DNA of 34,126 nt from Bacteroidia bacterium (GTDB taxonomy: Bacteria > Bacteroidota > Bacteroidia > JANWVE01): positions 1-34,126 of the forward strand of contig JANWVW010000005.1 in assembly GCA_025056095.1 (NCBI GenBank). Reading direction: 5' to 3'. Position numbers and translations under genes: made by a program. Positions within the stretch are counted from its first letter, which is position 1. Each line of letters begins with the position of its first letter. The notes beneath the pieces were generated by a model. That model ran no database searches. It was given only the letters and a program-made list of their open reading frames with translations, and was not told the origin of the DNA. Positions 7,257-14,544 of this stretch are shown piece after piece.

Positions 7257-8305
7257 GAGTAAATTTTTTGGATAATTTTTTGGGCGTGTCCTTGCCTGCA
7301 TTTCGCTTACGCTCATGCAGGCAAGGTCGGCGTGCTACGGGCTACGCTATCGCTTCGGTGCTTCGCTGCGCTTCGCACTGGGCTAACGCCCACCCTTCGC
7401 ATGCCTCACGCAAAAAATCTCTCGCTATTATATGGATCCTATGCATTATTACCCATATTTCGTCATGGGCGCAGCAAGATAGTTCAGTTTATCAGCCTAA
7501 ACGCATGCGCTGGGTGGTAGGAATAAGTGCCACAGGATATGCTGCTACTATGGGCAGTGTATATGCGTTTTGGTACGCCAAAGAACCACGTTGCCCTTTT
7601 CACTGGTTTGACGACCAACATGAATGGAAACAAGTAGATAAGTTAGGACATACCTATGCCGCATATCAACAAAGCAGAATAGCTATTCAAGCCATGAAAT
7701 GGACAGGCATATCTCGCAAAAAAGCCGTATGGATAGGTGGAATGTATGGCATCTTGATGCAACACCCTATTGAATACTTTGATGGCTTAATGTGTAAATA
7801 TGGTGCAAGTGTAGCCGATTTAGTAGCAAATACCGTAGGCTCTGCATTAGTCATTACAGAAGAGTTATTATGGCAAGAGCAGCGCATAGATTTGAAATTT
7901 TCTGCTCACCTAACTCCTTATGCCGCACAAAGACCTGATCTATTGGGCAAAACTTTTTCAGAACGCATACTCAAAGATTACAATGGGCAAACTTATTGGT
8001 TAAGCTTCAACATATATGATTTTTTAGGCGAAAAAGCCCAAAAATGGTATCCCAAATGGTTATGCATGAGTATAGGTTACGGCGCGGATGGACTACTAGG
8101 GGATTACCAAAAACCTTTACCTTGGATCGTAAAACAACGTGAATTTAGACAGTGGTACATTAGCTTAGACTTAAATTTACGCAAGGTACATACTAAGTAC
8201 AAAGTCTTAAATCATGTATTGCATGCTTTTAATTTGTTAAAAGTCCCTTTTCCTGCGGTAGAATTCAGTAGAAAAGGTACGCGTGTGCATCCTCTATATT
8301 TTTGA
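7247..8305 (+). CDS. DUF2279 protein with repeat-derived, uncertain 5' end
   Basis: The conserved part (about 7430-8305) encodes a periplasmic or membrane-associated DUF2279 protein. It has a signal-peptide-like stretch ending WAQ, then a transmembrane-like segment, a DKLGHTYAAYQQSR motif, and EYFDGLMCKYGASVADLVANTVGS, the family's characteristic D/G/H pattern. Function is unknown. The start is the problem. The frame stays open back to GTG 7247, which overlaps the corA stop, but codons up to about 7411 are translation of a GC-rich repeat unit. No in-frame ATG precedes the signal peptide. An ATG at 7401, inside the repeat, is one base out of frame; a -1 shift or one extra A in the A6 run (7412-7417) would give an ideal signal peptide beginning MPHAKKS. 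Treat the true start as unresolved. Confidence 0.75.
   Translation: MDLRVNFLDNFLGVSLPAFRLRSCRQGRRATGYAIASVLRCASHWANAHPSHASRKKSLAIIWILCIITHISSWAQQDSSVYQPKRMRWVVGISATGYAATMGSVYAFWYAKEPRCPFHWFDDQHEWKQVDKLGHTYAAYQQSRIAIQAMKWTGISRKKAVWIGGMYGILMQHPIEYFDGLMCKYGASVADLVANTVGSALVITEELLWQEQRIDLKFSAHLTPYAAQRPDLLGKTFSERILKDYNGQTYWLSFNIYDFLGEKAQKWYPKWLCMSIGYGADGLLGDYQKPLPWIVKQREFRQWYISLDLNLRKVHTKYKVLNHVLHAFNLLKVPFPAVEFSRKGTRVHPLYF
7282..7411 (+). repeat. GC-rich repeat unit, family B, single copy
   Basis: This is a 130-bp unit starting GGGCGTG and ending GCCTCACGC, the same length as the right arm at 16104-16233 read in reverse. Stem 1 is CCTTGCCTGCAT (7290-7301) with ATGCAGGCAAGG (7315-7326). A second stem is GTGC (7358-7361) with GCAC (7375-7378). 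The third is TGGGC-TAAC-GCCCA (7379-7392). A few bases of AT-rich core remain beyond it (ATCTCT at 7417-7422, compared with the core edge at 16096-16101). It separates corA from the signal peptide of the DUF2279 gene and supplies the sequence upstream of it. Confidence 0.85.
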
Positions 8306-8313
8306 GTTTTGAC

Positions 8314-8321
8314 TATATTTG
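8314..8321 (+). promoter_or_regulatory. Enoyl-CoA hydratase -7 box
   Basis: TATATTTG lies 22 nt before the ATG at 8344 and 8 bp after the DUF2279 stop. A -33 element is not clear. The predicted leader is about 16 nt and has no Shine-Dalgarno sequence. Confidence 0.5.
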
Positions 8322-8343
8322 TGCTTGAACAATCATTGATTAT

Positions 8344-9126
8344 ATGAAAAACTACGAATTTATTTTGGTAGAACCCCAAGTGCAGCCCTATGTGGCTTTA
8401 ATTCGCTTAAACAGACCCAAAGAGCTGAATGCACTCAACTTGCAACTCATGTCTGAATTGGTAGATGCCCTGCAAACTTTGGACAGCGATGAGCAAGTTA
8501 GAGTCATTGTTATTACAGGTAACGAACGTGCTTTTGCCGCAGGTGCAGACATTAAACAAATGCAAGATAAGAGTGCCATAGAAATGCTCAATATAGACCA
8601 GTTTACCAAGTGGGATGCTATTCGTAGAATAAAAAAGCCGCTTATTGCCGCAGTAAGTGGTTTTGCTTTGGGGGGAGGTTGCGAACTTTCCATGATTTGC
8701 GACATGATTATTGCATCCGAAACAGCACAATTCGGACAGCCCGAGATCAATATTGGTGTAATGCCTGGCGCAGGGGGAACACAGCGCTTGACCCGCGCCG
8801 TAGGTAAAGCCCGTGCTATGGAAATGGTTCTAACAGGGCGATTCATCTCCGCAAAAGAAGCTTACGAATATGGCTTGATTAACAAAGTTGTACCTGTGGA
8901 ACTCTATCTATCCGAAGCCTTAAAACTTGCTTCAGAAATTGCTACTAAATCCCCTTTAGCTGTTAAGTTAGCCAAAGAAGCCGTACTCAAATCCTTTGAC
9001 ACTACTATTGATGATGGTCTATTATTTGAGCGCAAAAACTTTTACCTCTTGTTTGCTTCCGAAGATCAAAAAGAAGGTATGAAAGCTTTTGTAGAAAAAC
9101 GAAAGCCCGAGTTTAAGGGAAAGTAA
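8344..9126 (+). CDS. Enoyl-CoA hydratase (crotonase family)
   Basis: This 260-residue cytoplasmic enzyme hydrates trans-2-enoyl-CoA to 3-hydroxyacyl-CoA in fatty-acid beta-oxidation or related acyl-CoA pathways. Both catalytic glutamates of classical hydratases are present: E114 in GGGCEL and E134 in [19 protein letters not shown]. The oxyanion-hole segment [11 protein letters not shown] (63-73) and the C-terminal [21 protein letters not shown] helix are also typical. Length matches the mitochondrial/EchA group. The neighbours do not form a beta-oxidation operon, so the physiological substrate is not defined. It is transcribed from its own weakly supported promoter. A strong GC-rich hairpin follows 23 bp after the stop. 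Confidence 0.92.
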   Translation: MKNYEFILVEPQVQPYVALIRLNRPKELNALNLQLMSELVDALQTLDSDEQVRVIVITGNERAFAAGADIKQMQDKSAIEMLNIDQFTKWDAIRRIKKPLIAAVSGFALGGGCELSMICDMIIASETAQFGQPEINIGVMPGAGGTQRLTRAVGKARAMEMVLTGRFISAKEAYEYGLINKVVPVELYLSEALKLASEIATKSPLAVKLAKEAVLKSFDTTIDDGLLFERKNFYLLFASEDQKEGMKAFVEKRKPEFKGK

Positions 9127-9148
9127 ATTTTGAGTGCTTAGTTTCAGC

Positions 9149-9183
9149 TGTGGTTCGCCCCCGCAAAGCGGGGGCGAACCACA
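9149..9183. terminator. GC-rich perfect hairpin between convergent genes
   Basis: There is a 16-bp perfect inverted repeat around an AAA loop (GTGGTTCGCCCCCGC at 9150-9164 and its complement at 9168-9182, plus T9149-A9183). It lies between the stops of the crotonase (9126) and the minus-strand NHL/OmpA gene (9255). That position suggests a two-way transcription stop, but neither side has a good T run, so it could instead be a small mobile palindrome. Its GC content is unlike the flanking DNA. It does not match the larger repeat family. Confidence 0.55.
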
Positions 9184-9254
9184 CACAAATTCCTACATAC
9201 CTTCACCAAATACCTCTATTTAACACACAAAACCCCCAACAACTACTCCAAAAA

Positions 9255-10973
9255 TCACTGCCCTGCAATAATCTCCACCTCTGTCCTTCTATTTTGACGC
9301 CTTCCTTCGGGAGTACTGTTGTCTGCTATTGGTCTTGTATTTCCAAAACCTTTGTATTTTACCCTGTGCGGCGAAATACCTAATTGAATAAGATAGTTCG
9401 CTACGGCTTGTGCCCTTTTTTGAGAAAGTTCTAATAAATATTGAGGGTTGGTCCCAGGTGCACCGTTATCTGTATGACCGTTAATTTGTATCTGCACAGT
9501 GGGATTATTTTTCAAAAACAAATAAATCTCATTCAAATCAGGATAAGATTCAGGTAAAAAAGTAGCTTCATTAGGATTGAAATTGATATTATTAAACGTG
9601 ATTATCTTTCCAACGTACAGCTTTTCAAGGTCAATAAAAAGATTTTTTTCTTTATCCTCTTTGCTGAAAGTAATATACTGCTTGCGCAACAAGTAGTCCT
9701 GATGTTGTACAGTCAGCTTGTACGTACCAGGTTCAAGGGTAATAGTTTCTGTTACCAAGCCATTGTTAGCCACTAAACGAATAGGGGCATGAGTGCTATC
9801 TTCTATAATAATTTGAGCATCAACAGGTAGGTAAGTTAGTTTGTCAGTTATTTTAGCACTAAATTTTACAGATATAGTTTTGGACAAAAAAGAAGGTTGG
9901 ACTGTTGGCGTACTTTCGGGCTTTAACTTACTAAATGTGATTTTACGGATACAATTATTTTTGTAATCAGCAACATAAAGGTTGCCCTTACTATCCATTT
10001 CAACATCATGAGGGGTATTAAATTGAGCTTCTTTACCTATTCCATCTTTGTAGCCTGGGCTACCGTTTCCAGCAATAGTAGAAACTATTCCGCGATAATC
10101 TATTTTACGAACTGTATGATTACCTTCCTCTACCACATAGATATTGTTTTCGGAATCAACACAAAGTTCGTAAGGATAGTTAAAAAGAGCTTCTTCAGCT
10201 TTGCCATCTTTGTAGCCTGCTAATCCATTTCCTGCAACTGTGGTTACAGTGCCATCGGGGGCTATTTTACGTATCCGATGATTGAAACAATCTGCTACAT
10301 ACAAATTACGATTTTTATCTATACAAATACCTGTGGGATTATTGAATTGGGCTTCAAGTCCCTTGCCATCAGCAAAACCTATTCTTTTACCTCCTGCAAT
10401 AGTAGTTACTTCGCCTTTTTGTGTTACTTTTCTAACCGCGTTGTTCCATTGCTCTACAATATAAAAGTTACCTTCTTCATCTACACACATGCCCGTAGGA
10501 GTATGTAATAAAGCATTTTCGCCCACACCATCTACAAAACCTGGAGTATCAGTTTTACCCGCTATAATCCGATGTGCTTTCTTAGGCTGAAAATGCATCA
10601 ATCTATGTTTTGAAGGTTCTGTAACAAACACATTTTCATAAAAATCTACGTATAAGCCCGCAGGGCGATAGGTTACAATTTGTGCAAGTATTTGCTTATC
10701 AAAATCTTTCCAACGAACTAAAGTACTCACGTTTCCGATAACATTTATTCTGCGCACGCAATAATTCTGCTCATCTGTAATGTATATGTTACCTGAATTA
10801 CTTATGTACAAACGATTAGGACCATAAAATAACGCTTGCTTACAATCTCCATCTTTATGCCCAACCTTTGTGGTTCCTGCTAAGGTAGTTACAGTAATAA
10901 TCTCCTTTTCTTCTTGCGTCAAACCTTGAACGATTCCACAAAAAAAACATATATAAACTATCCATTTTGGCAT
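9255..10973 (-). CDS. NHL-repeat protein with C-terminal OmpA domain
   Basis: This 572-residue envelope protein has a short signal peptide (about 1-19, ending QGLTQ). About six NHL-type repeats follow, roughly residues 25-350. Each has a variant of ADGKG-x-AQFNNPTGICID, NLYVADCFNHRIRKI and TVTTVAGNG, and together they form a beta-propeller. A beta-sandwich domain occupies about 375-450 (LPVDAQIIIEDS, TITLEPGTYKLTV). The OmpA-like peptidoglycan-binding domain lies at about 456-572 (INGHTDNGAPG, LSQKRAQAVANYLI, RVKYKGFGNTRPI, NRRTEVEII). By family knowledge the OmpA part binds peptidoglycan and the propeller binds a partner, which is unknown here. The architecture resembles other Bacteroidota OmpA fusions. 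It is monocistronic. Confidence 0.9.
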   Translation of the reverse strand: MPKWIVYICFFCGIVQGLTQEEKEIITVTTLAGTTKVGHKDGDCKQALFYGPNRLYISNSGNIYITDEQNYCVRRINVIGNVSTLVRWKDFDKQILAQIVTYRPAGLYVDFYENVFVTEPSKHRLMHFQPKKAHRIIAGKTDTPGFVDGVGENALLHTPTGMCVDEEGNFYIVEQWNNAVRKVTQKGEVTTIAGGKRIGFADGKGLEAQFNNPTGICIDKNRNLYVADCFNHRIRKIAPDGTVTTVAGNGLAGYKDGKAEEALFNYPYELCVDSENNIYVVEEGNHTVRKIDYRGIVSTIAGNGSPGYKDGIGKEAQFNTPHDVEMDSKGNLYVADYKNNCIRKITFSKLKPESTPTVQPSFLSKTISVKFSAKITDKLTYLPVDAQIIIEDSTHAPIRLVANNGLVTETITLEPGTYKLTVQHQDYLLRKQYITFSKEDKEKNLFIDLEKLYVGKIITFNNINFNPNEATFLPESYPDLNEIYLFLKNNPTVQIQINGHTDNGAPGTNPQYLLELSQKRAQAVANYLIQLGISPHRVKYKGFGNTRPIADNSTPEGRRQNRRTEVEIIAGQ

Positions 10974-11267
10974 AACAACGCAATATTACAAACAAAAAAC
11001 TCAAATATACATTTGAGCTATTCCTACCTTTTATAAGGCAAAATCTTATGCATTCTTTCTTTTGCAAGGGATTTCAACTACGTGCATTCTACAAATGACT
11101 ATTGAAGAGTTTTTAATTTTTTGGTGTGCCGTTGCTATATTTTGCTCCGGTTGTGTGGGCAAGGACACGAAGGTAAAGCTAAAATTTAAGCCTGCGTATA
11201 TGCTTCACATAAAACAAAAATGAACTTAATATAATCAAAAAACAGGATTAGAAATTTCCAAAAAAAA
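10974..11267. other. Non-coding gap with palindrome and possible repeat remnant
   Basis: No credible gene lies between the divergent NHL/OmpA and yceD-like genes. The region holds a candidate minus-strand -7 box TATATTTG (11009-11002) inside the palindrome CTCAAAT-ATAC-ATTTGAG (11000-11017), about 30 nt before the NHL/OmpA ATG. At about 11115-11170 a stretch resembles both termini of the GC-rich repeat collapsed together (TTTTTTGGTGTGCC, then GTGGGCAAGGACACG). This looks like a decayed copy, but the similarity was judged by eye. Confidence 0.4.
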
Positions 11268-11299
11268 TTTGTGCATTCAGAACGAAGTATATAACTTTG
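11268..11299 (+). promoter_or_regulatory. Promoter of the yceD-rpmF-plsX operon
   Basis: TTTG (11268-11271) and TAACTTTG (11292-11299) are 20 bp apart. The predicted start site is about 11305, giving a leader of about 16 nt before the ATG at 11322. No Shine-Dalgarno sequence is visible. Confidence 0.75.
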
Positions 11300-11321
11300 C
11301 AGTCCCTTCGATGCATGCAAT

Positions 11322-11873
11322 ATGGAAGAGCATTCGATTTGGATTGAGGTGCTTAGTTTGAAACAAGGTGTGTATGAGTACAAATTTGTATTAGATGACG
11401 CTTTTTTCCACGCTTTTGAACACAGTATAATCCAAAAAGCTAATCTCAATGCCCAGATTCAACTCAAAAAGGCTCATTACGGAATAGATACAAGATTATA
11501 TGTAGAAGGTCAGGTTATAGTACCCTGTGATATATGTGCAGAGGAATTCGCTCTACCTATACAGGCTAAAGACGAAGTTTTGTACCGCTACAAGGAATAT
11601 TTCAGTGAGCAGGAAAAGAAAAATTTAGAAGACAAAGAAGAAAGAGAACTAAGATGGTTCTCTGTGATAGACAAGCAAATCAATGTAGGTCAGGAGTTTT
11701 ATGAAGTAGCTCATGTGAAACTTCCTATGCGGTTATGCCCTGCACAAAAGAATGGAATATGCGTAGTATGCCAAAAAAAGCCCGAAGAGTGGCTCAATCA
11801 GGTAACAAAATCTAATCAAGATACAGAGGATATAGATCCTCGCTGGAATGACTTGAAAAAAATTAAGTTCTAA
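11322..11873 (+). CDS. DUF177/YceD-like protein
   Basis: This 183-residue cytoplasmic protein has the DUF177 layout: an N-terminal beta region, then VPCDICAEEFALP (about 66-78), an acidic middle with EEREL, and a C-terminal CPAQKNGICVVCQKKPEEW. The paired cysteines may bind metal. By family knowledge YceD/DUF177 genes almost always precede rpmF; the E. coli protein has been linked to 23S rRNA processing and plants have a counterpart for 23S rRNA, so a role in large-subunit maturation is likely. It is the first gene of the operon with rpmF 18 bp downstream. The C-terminus DPRWNDLKKIKF is also typical of the family. Confidence 0.88.
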   Translation: MEEHSIWIEVLSLKQGVYEYKFVLDDAFFHAFEHSIIQKANLNAQIQLKKAHYGIDTRLYVEGQVIVPCDICAEEFALPIQAKDEVLYRYKEYFSEQEKKNLEDKEERELRWFSVIDKQINVGQEFYEVAHVKLPMRLCPAQKNGICVVCQKKPEEWLNQVTKSNQDTEDIDPRWNDLKKIKF

Positions 11874-11891
11874 CCTTTAATAGATACAACT

Positions 11892-12074
11892 ATGCCAAAT
11901 CCCAAGAGAAAATTATCTAAATCAAGAAGAGATAAACGTAGAACACATCAAAAAGATCGTGTAGCTACTATCGTAAAGTGCAGTAACTGCGGTGCGCCAA
12001 AAGTATACCACACTATTTGTCCTGCATGTGGGTATTACAGAGGACAGCAGTATATTGTTAAAGAACAGGCTTGA
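11892..12074 (+). CDS. rpmF: 50S ribosomal protein L32
   Basis: This 60-residue basic ribosomal protein starts MPNPKRKLSKSRRDKRR, the usual L32 N-terminus (family PxPKxxxSxxRxxxRR). It carries two CxxC pairs, CSNCG and CPACG, forming a zinc ribbon, with the typical VYHTICPACGYYRGQQ ending. It lies between the DUF177 gene and plsX, an order conserved across many bacteria. The stop TGA overlaps the plsX ATG by one base, so the two are probably translationally coupled. There is no clear Shine-Dalgarno sequence in front of the ATG. Confidence 0.97.
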   Translation: MPNPKRKLSKSRRDKRRTHQKDRVATIVKCSNCGAPKVYHTICPACGYYRGQQYIVKEQA

Positions 12075-13015
12075 TGCGCATTGCCCTTGATGTGTTTGGT
12101 GGAGATTTTGCCCCTCAAGCTAGCATGGAGGGGGTATCTCTTTTTGTTCAAAACCACAAAGACTCACAAGTTATTCTTATTGGGGATGAAAGTGTAATAC
12201 AGGATTTGCTCTTACGCTACAAAATTCCTTTTAATCGTATAGAGATTGTCCATACTACCGAATATGTAGAGATGGACGCAAATCCTGTACAAGCCTTTCA
12301 GCAAAAACCTAAAAATAGTATAGCTATTGGACTAAATTTAGTAAAGCAAAAACAATCTGACGCTTTTATTAGCGCAGGAAACACAGGCGCTATGCTGGTA
12401 GGTGCTTCCTTAATTTTACCACTCATCAAAGGAGTTCAACGCCCTACTATTGGCACGTACTATCCACAAAAAAACGGAAGTTTTGCGTATTTACTAGATG
12501 TAGGTCTGAATATGGATTGTAAGCCCGAATACTTGGTCAACTTTGCACAACTGGGAAGTACCTACATGCGAGTTATGCACCACATAGAACGCCCACGAGT
12601 AGCACTGCTTAATGTAGGTCAAGAAAAAAGCAAAGGGAACCAAATGACTAAAAAAGCATACGAACTATTAGCACAGCAAAACTCTCTTCATTTTATAGGA
12701 AATATAGAAGGTAGAGATCTACACAATCAAAGTGCAGATGTAATTGTTTGCGATGGATTTATAGGTAATATCTTACTCAAACACGCCGAAGCAATATATG
12801 ACTTGTTCAAAGATAAGATAGATGTTAGCCTTTTTAATTACGAAACTTACGGAGGAACCCCTATATTAGGCTGTGAGGGAATTGCTATTGTAGGGCATGG
12901 GATTTCAAATGCTGTGGCTTTTAATAATATGTTTTTCAAAGCAGTAGAGTTGATAGAAAAAAAACTAGTCTCAAGTATTCAATCCGATTTTGAGAGCAAG
13001 TATGCGCTCCGTTGA
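12074..13015 (+). CDS. plsX: Phosphate acyltransferase PlsX
   Basis: This 313-residue enzyme converts acyl-ACP and phosphate to acyl-phosphate, the donor for PlsY in membrane phospholipid synthesis. It is a peripheral membrane/cytoplasmic protein. The N-terminus MRIALDVFGGDFAP is the PlsX signature. Also present are SAGNTGAMLVGASLILPLIKGVQRP, ALLNVGQEKSKGN and VVCDGFIGNILLKHAEA, all in the usual order. Length is at the short end of normal. The ATG at 12074 overlaps the rpmF stop; the TTG three bases earlier is not needed. The gene normally found next, fabH, is absent; a thioredoxin-like gene overlaps the end of plsX by 14 bp. Confidence 0.96.
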   Translation: MRIALDVFGGDFAPQASMEGVSLFVQNHKDSQVILIGDESVIQDLLLRYKIPFNRIEIVHTTEYVEMDANPVQAFQQKPKNSIAIGLNLVKQKQSDAFISAGNTGAMLVGASLILPLIKGVQRPTIGTYYPQKNGSFAYLLDVGLNMDCKPEYLVNFAQLGSTYMRVMHHIERPRVALLNVGQEKSKGNQMTKKAYELLAQQNSLHFIGNIEGRDLHNQSADVIVCDGFIGNILLKHAEAIYDLFKDKIDVSLFNYETYGGTPILGCEGIAIVGHGISNAVAFNNMFFKAVELIEKKLVSSIQSDFESKYALR

Positions 13016-13493
13016 GATATACTTTGGAGCTGTGTTAAGCTTTGCAGTAATAAGCTGGTGGGGCTGTAACAAGCAATATTTATCTGGTTATTTAACCGAA
13101 GAGCAATACTTCAAAGAAGTCAAATGGAAAGTGAAAGTAGATACTGTATACAGGTACAAAAAAGCAAACAAGGAAATACTTAGTGCCTTAGCGCAAGTCA
13201 AGGATTCGGTAGATGTGCTTATTTTCTTCGGTACATGGTGTTCGGATAGTAAGAAGTGGGTGCCTCGCTTATTAAGTATCAAAGAAAGTCTACCTGTTAA
13301 ACAGTATACCTTTATAGCAATTGATACTACAAAAAAAGATGAAAAGTTATGGGTAAAAAAATATGGGGTTAAAAAAGTACCAACAATTATATTTCTACGT
13401 GATAATCAAGAACTTGGGCGAATAGTAGAAAAACCTAAAAAAGGCTTAGAGAACAACATTTACAGAATTGTTAGTGAAAAAATTAAAAAATAA
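13002..13493 (+). CDS. Thioredoxin-like protein with single active-site Cys
   Basis: This 163-residue protein has an N-terminal hydrophobic segment (about 8-21) followed by C22 in SWWGCNK, which could be a non-canonical lipobox, so it is likely exported and perhaps lipidated. The rest is a thioredoxin fold: VDVLIFFGTWC (about 70-80), a WCSDS active site in which the second cysteine is replaced by Ser83, FIAIDTT, YGVKKVPTIIF with the cis-Pro, and a final helix. With only one Cys it cannot run a normal dithiol cycle; it may act as a monothiol or a binding protein. I chose the ATG at 13002 rather than TTG 12990. It overlaps plsX by 14 bp and should be cotranscribed. Confidence 0.75.
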   Translation: MRSVEIYFGAVLSFAVISWWGCNKQYLSGYLTEEQYFKEVKWKVKVDTVYRYKKANKEILSALAQVKDSVDVLIFFGTWCSDSKKWVPRLLSIKESLPVKQYTFIAIDTTKKDEKLWVKKYGVKKVPTIIFLRDNQELGRIVEKPKKGLENNIYRIVSEKIKK

Positions 13494-13525
13494 TTTGGTA
13501 GTTTGCATAAAAATACATAACTTTG
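13494..13525 (+). promoter_or_regulatory. DUF6089 gene distal promoter
   Basis: TTTG (13494-13497) and TAACTTTG (13518-13525) are 20 bp apart and begin right at the end of the thioredoxin-like gene. Transcripts from here would have a leader of about 70 nt, unlike most genes in the window. Confidence 0.6.
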
Positions 13526-13560
13526 TATCAATTTAAAAGCTGTATATAATTTTATTCTTA

Positions 13561-13591
13561 TTGAAGCAAAATTACGCACAAACTATTTTTG
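13561..13591 (+). promoter_or_regulatory. DUF6089 gene proximal promoter
   Basis: TTG (13561-13563) and TATTTTTG (13584-13591) are 20 bp apart, with the -7 box 11 nt before ATG 13603. The TTG that would extend the reading frame upstream is thus better read as the -33 element. With the distal pair this gives a tandem promoter. Confidence 0.55.
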
Positions 13592-13602
13592 TTAAACCAG
13601 CC

Positions 13603-14484
13603 ATGAATATGAATAAAACAGTTTGGGCGCTGATTATAGCCTTGCTGATTGGTTTTGAAGCTAACGCGCAGCGAACAGGCTTCAAACCGAGAGTATTTAT
13701 AGGTCCCTCGCTGGGTGCGATGAATTACATTGGTGACTTGGACGATGATTTCTATCCCAAGTTCACCAAGCTAGGTGGAGGGGGAGAAATTCGTGTCCAG
13801 TTTAACTCTCATATATCCGCGCGTGCTTTCGCTGCTTTTGGACGCATAGGGGCTACTGATGCAAAGAACACAGACAAAGTGAGAAAAGCCAGAAATCTTA
13901 GCTTCCGCTCCAATATATTTGAATTTAGCGGACACCTAATGTATGATTTCTTCGCTAGCACACGTAAGTATAGATACCGCCCTATGTACAATCCCTTTGT
14001 ATTTGCAGGTGTAGGTGTCTTTACTTTTAACCCCAAAGCAAAGTATCAGGGAAAATGGTATGCGCTACAACCTCTTGGTACTGAGGGACAAAATATCCCA
14101 GGTTCTAAAATCAAGCCTTATTCTTTAACTCAAATATGCATACCTTTCGGTGCAGGTTTGAGAGTTAAAATTAAACCTAACATAGATTTGAACTTTGAGC
14201 TTGGTTTCCGTTACCTATTTACAGACTACCTAGATGATGTAAGTACTAAAGAAGCTGCAGATCCATACTTGATTAAACAATACGCTGGTGCTAATGGAGA
14301 TATAGCCTTTGCCCTCGCTAACCGTGCTAACGAAGGTTCACCTGACCAACTCACTAGTGAAGAATATCAATGGTTCACCACAGGTCAGCAAAGAGGAGAT
14401 CCAAGCGATAGAGACTGGTATTCTTACACTGGTGTAACGCTTTCTTACTACCTTGACTGGGTCCGCTGTCCCAAATTCAAATAG
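13603..14484 (+). CDS. DUF6089-like outer-membrane beta-barrel protein
   Basis: This 293-residue protein has a signal peptide (MNMNKTVWALIIALLIGFEANAQ region, cleavage after the final Ala-Gln junction). The mature chain fits the Bacteroidota DUF6089/porin-like group: FIGPSLGAMNYIGDLDDD near the start, RYRPMYNPFVFAGVGVFTF in the middle, PFGAGLRVKI, and LNFELGFRYLFTDYLDDVS. It alternates short polar turns with amphipathic strands and ends in an aromatic-rich strand, as expected of an outer-membrane barrel. The cargo or substrate is unknown. An ATG at 13609 is an alternative start. It has a tandem promoter and a strong intrinsic terminator 25 bp after the stop. Confidence 0.82.
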   Translation: MNMNKTVWALIIALLIGFEANAQRTGFKPRVFIGPSLGAMNYIGDLDDDFYPKFTKLGGGGEIRVQFNSHISARAFAAFGRIGATDAKNTDKVRKARNLSFRSNIFEFSGHLMYDFFASTRKYRYRPMYNPFVFAGVGVFTFNPKAKYQGKWYALQPLGTEGQNIPGSKIKPYSLTQICIPFGAGLRVKIKPNIDLNFELGFRYLFTDYLDDVSTKEAADPYLIKQYAGANGDIAFALANRANEGSPDQLTSEEYQWFTTGQQRGDPSDRDWYSYTGVTLSYYLDWVRCPKFK

Positions 14485-14508
14485 AAAACTTCATTTTGAC
14501 AACAATAA

Positions 14509-14538
14509 GAAAGCCCCTTTCTGGGGCTTTCAGTTTTT
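14509..14538. terminator. Bidirectional intrinsic terminator
   Basis: GAAAGCCCC (14509-14517), loop TTTCT, GGGGCTTTC (14523-14531) is a 9-bp GC-rich stem. On the plus strand it is followed by AGTTTTTT, so it clearly ends the DUF6089 transcript. It also sits 7 bp beyond the minus-strand crotonase stop and may serve it too, although the minus-strand T tract is weaker. Confidence 0.88.
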
Positions 14539-14544
14539 TAATTC

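Noticed and set aside
7332-7520. Small ORF in the repeat and DUF2279 5' region
   Set aside because: It is a shadow frame of the repeat unit and of the DUF2279 gene. Only its ATG region at 7401 is of interest, as a possible shifted start.
8388-8846. Minus-strand ORF of 152 codons inside the enoyl-CoA hydratase gene
   Set aside because: It is antisense to a well-conserved crotonase with intact catalytic residues; its composition is that of a shadow frame.
13561-13602. TTG start for the DUF6089 gene
   Set aside because: It would place extra residues before a good signal peptide, and the TTG fits as a -33 element.
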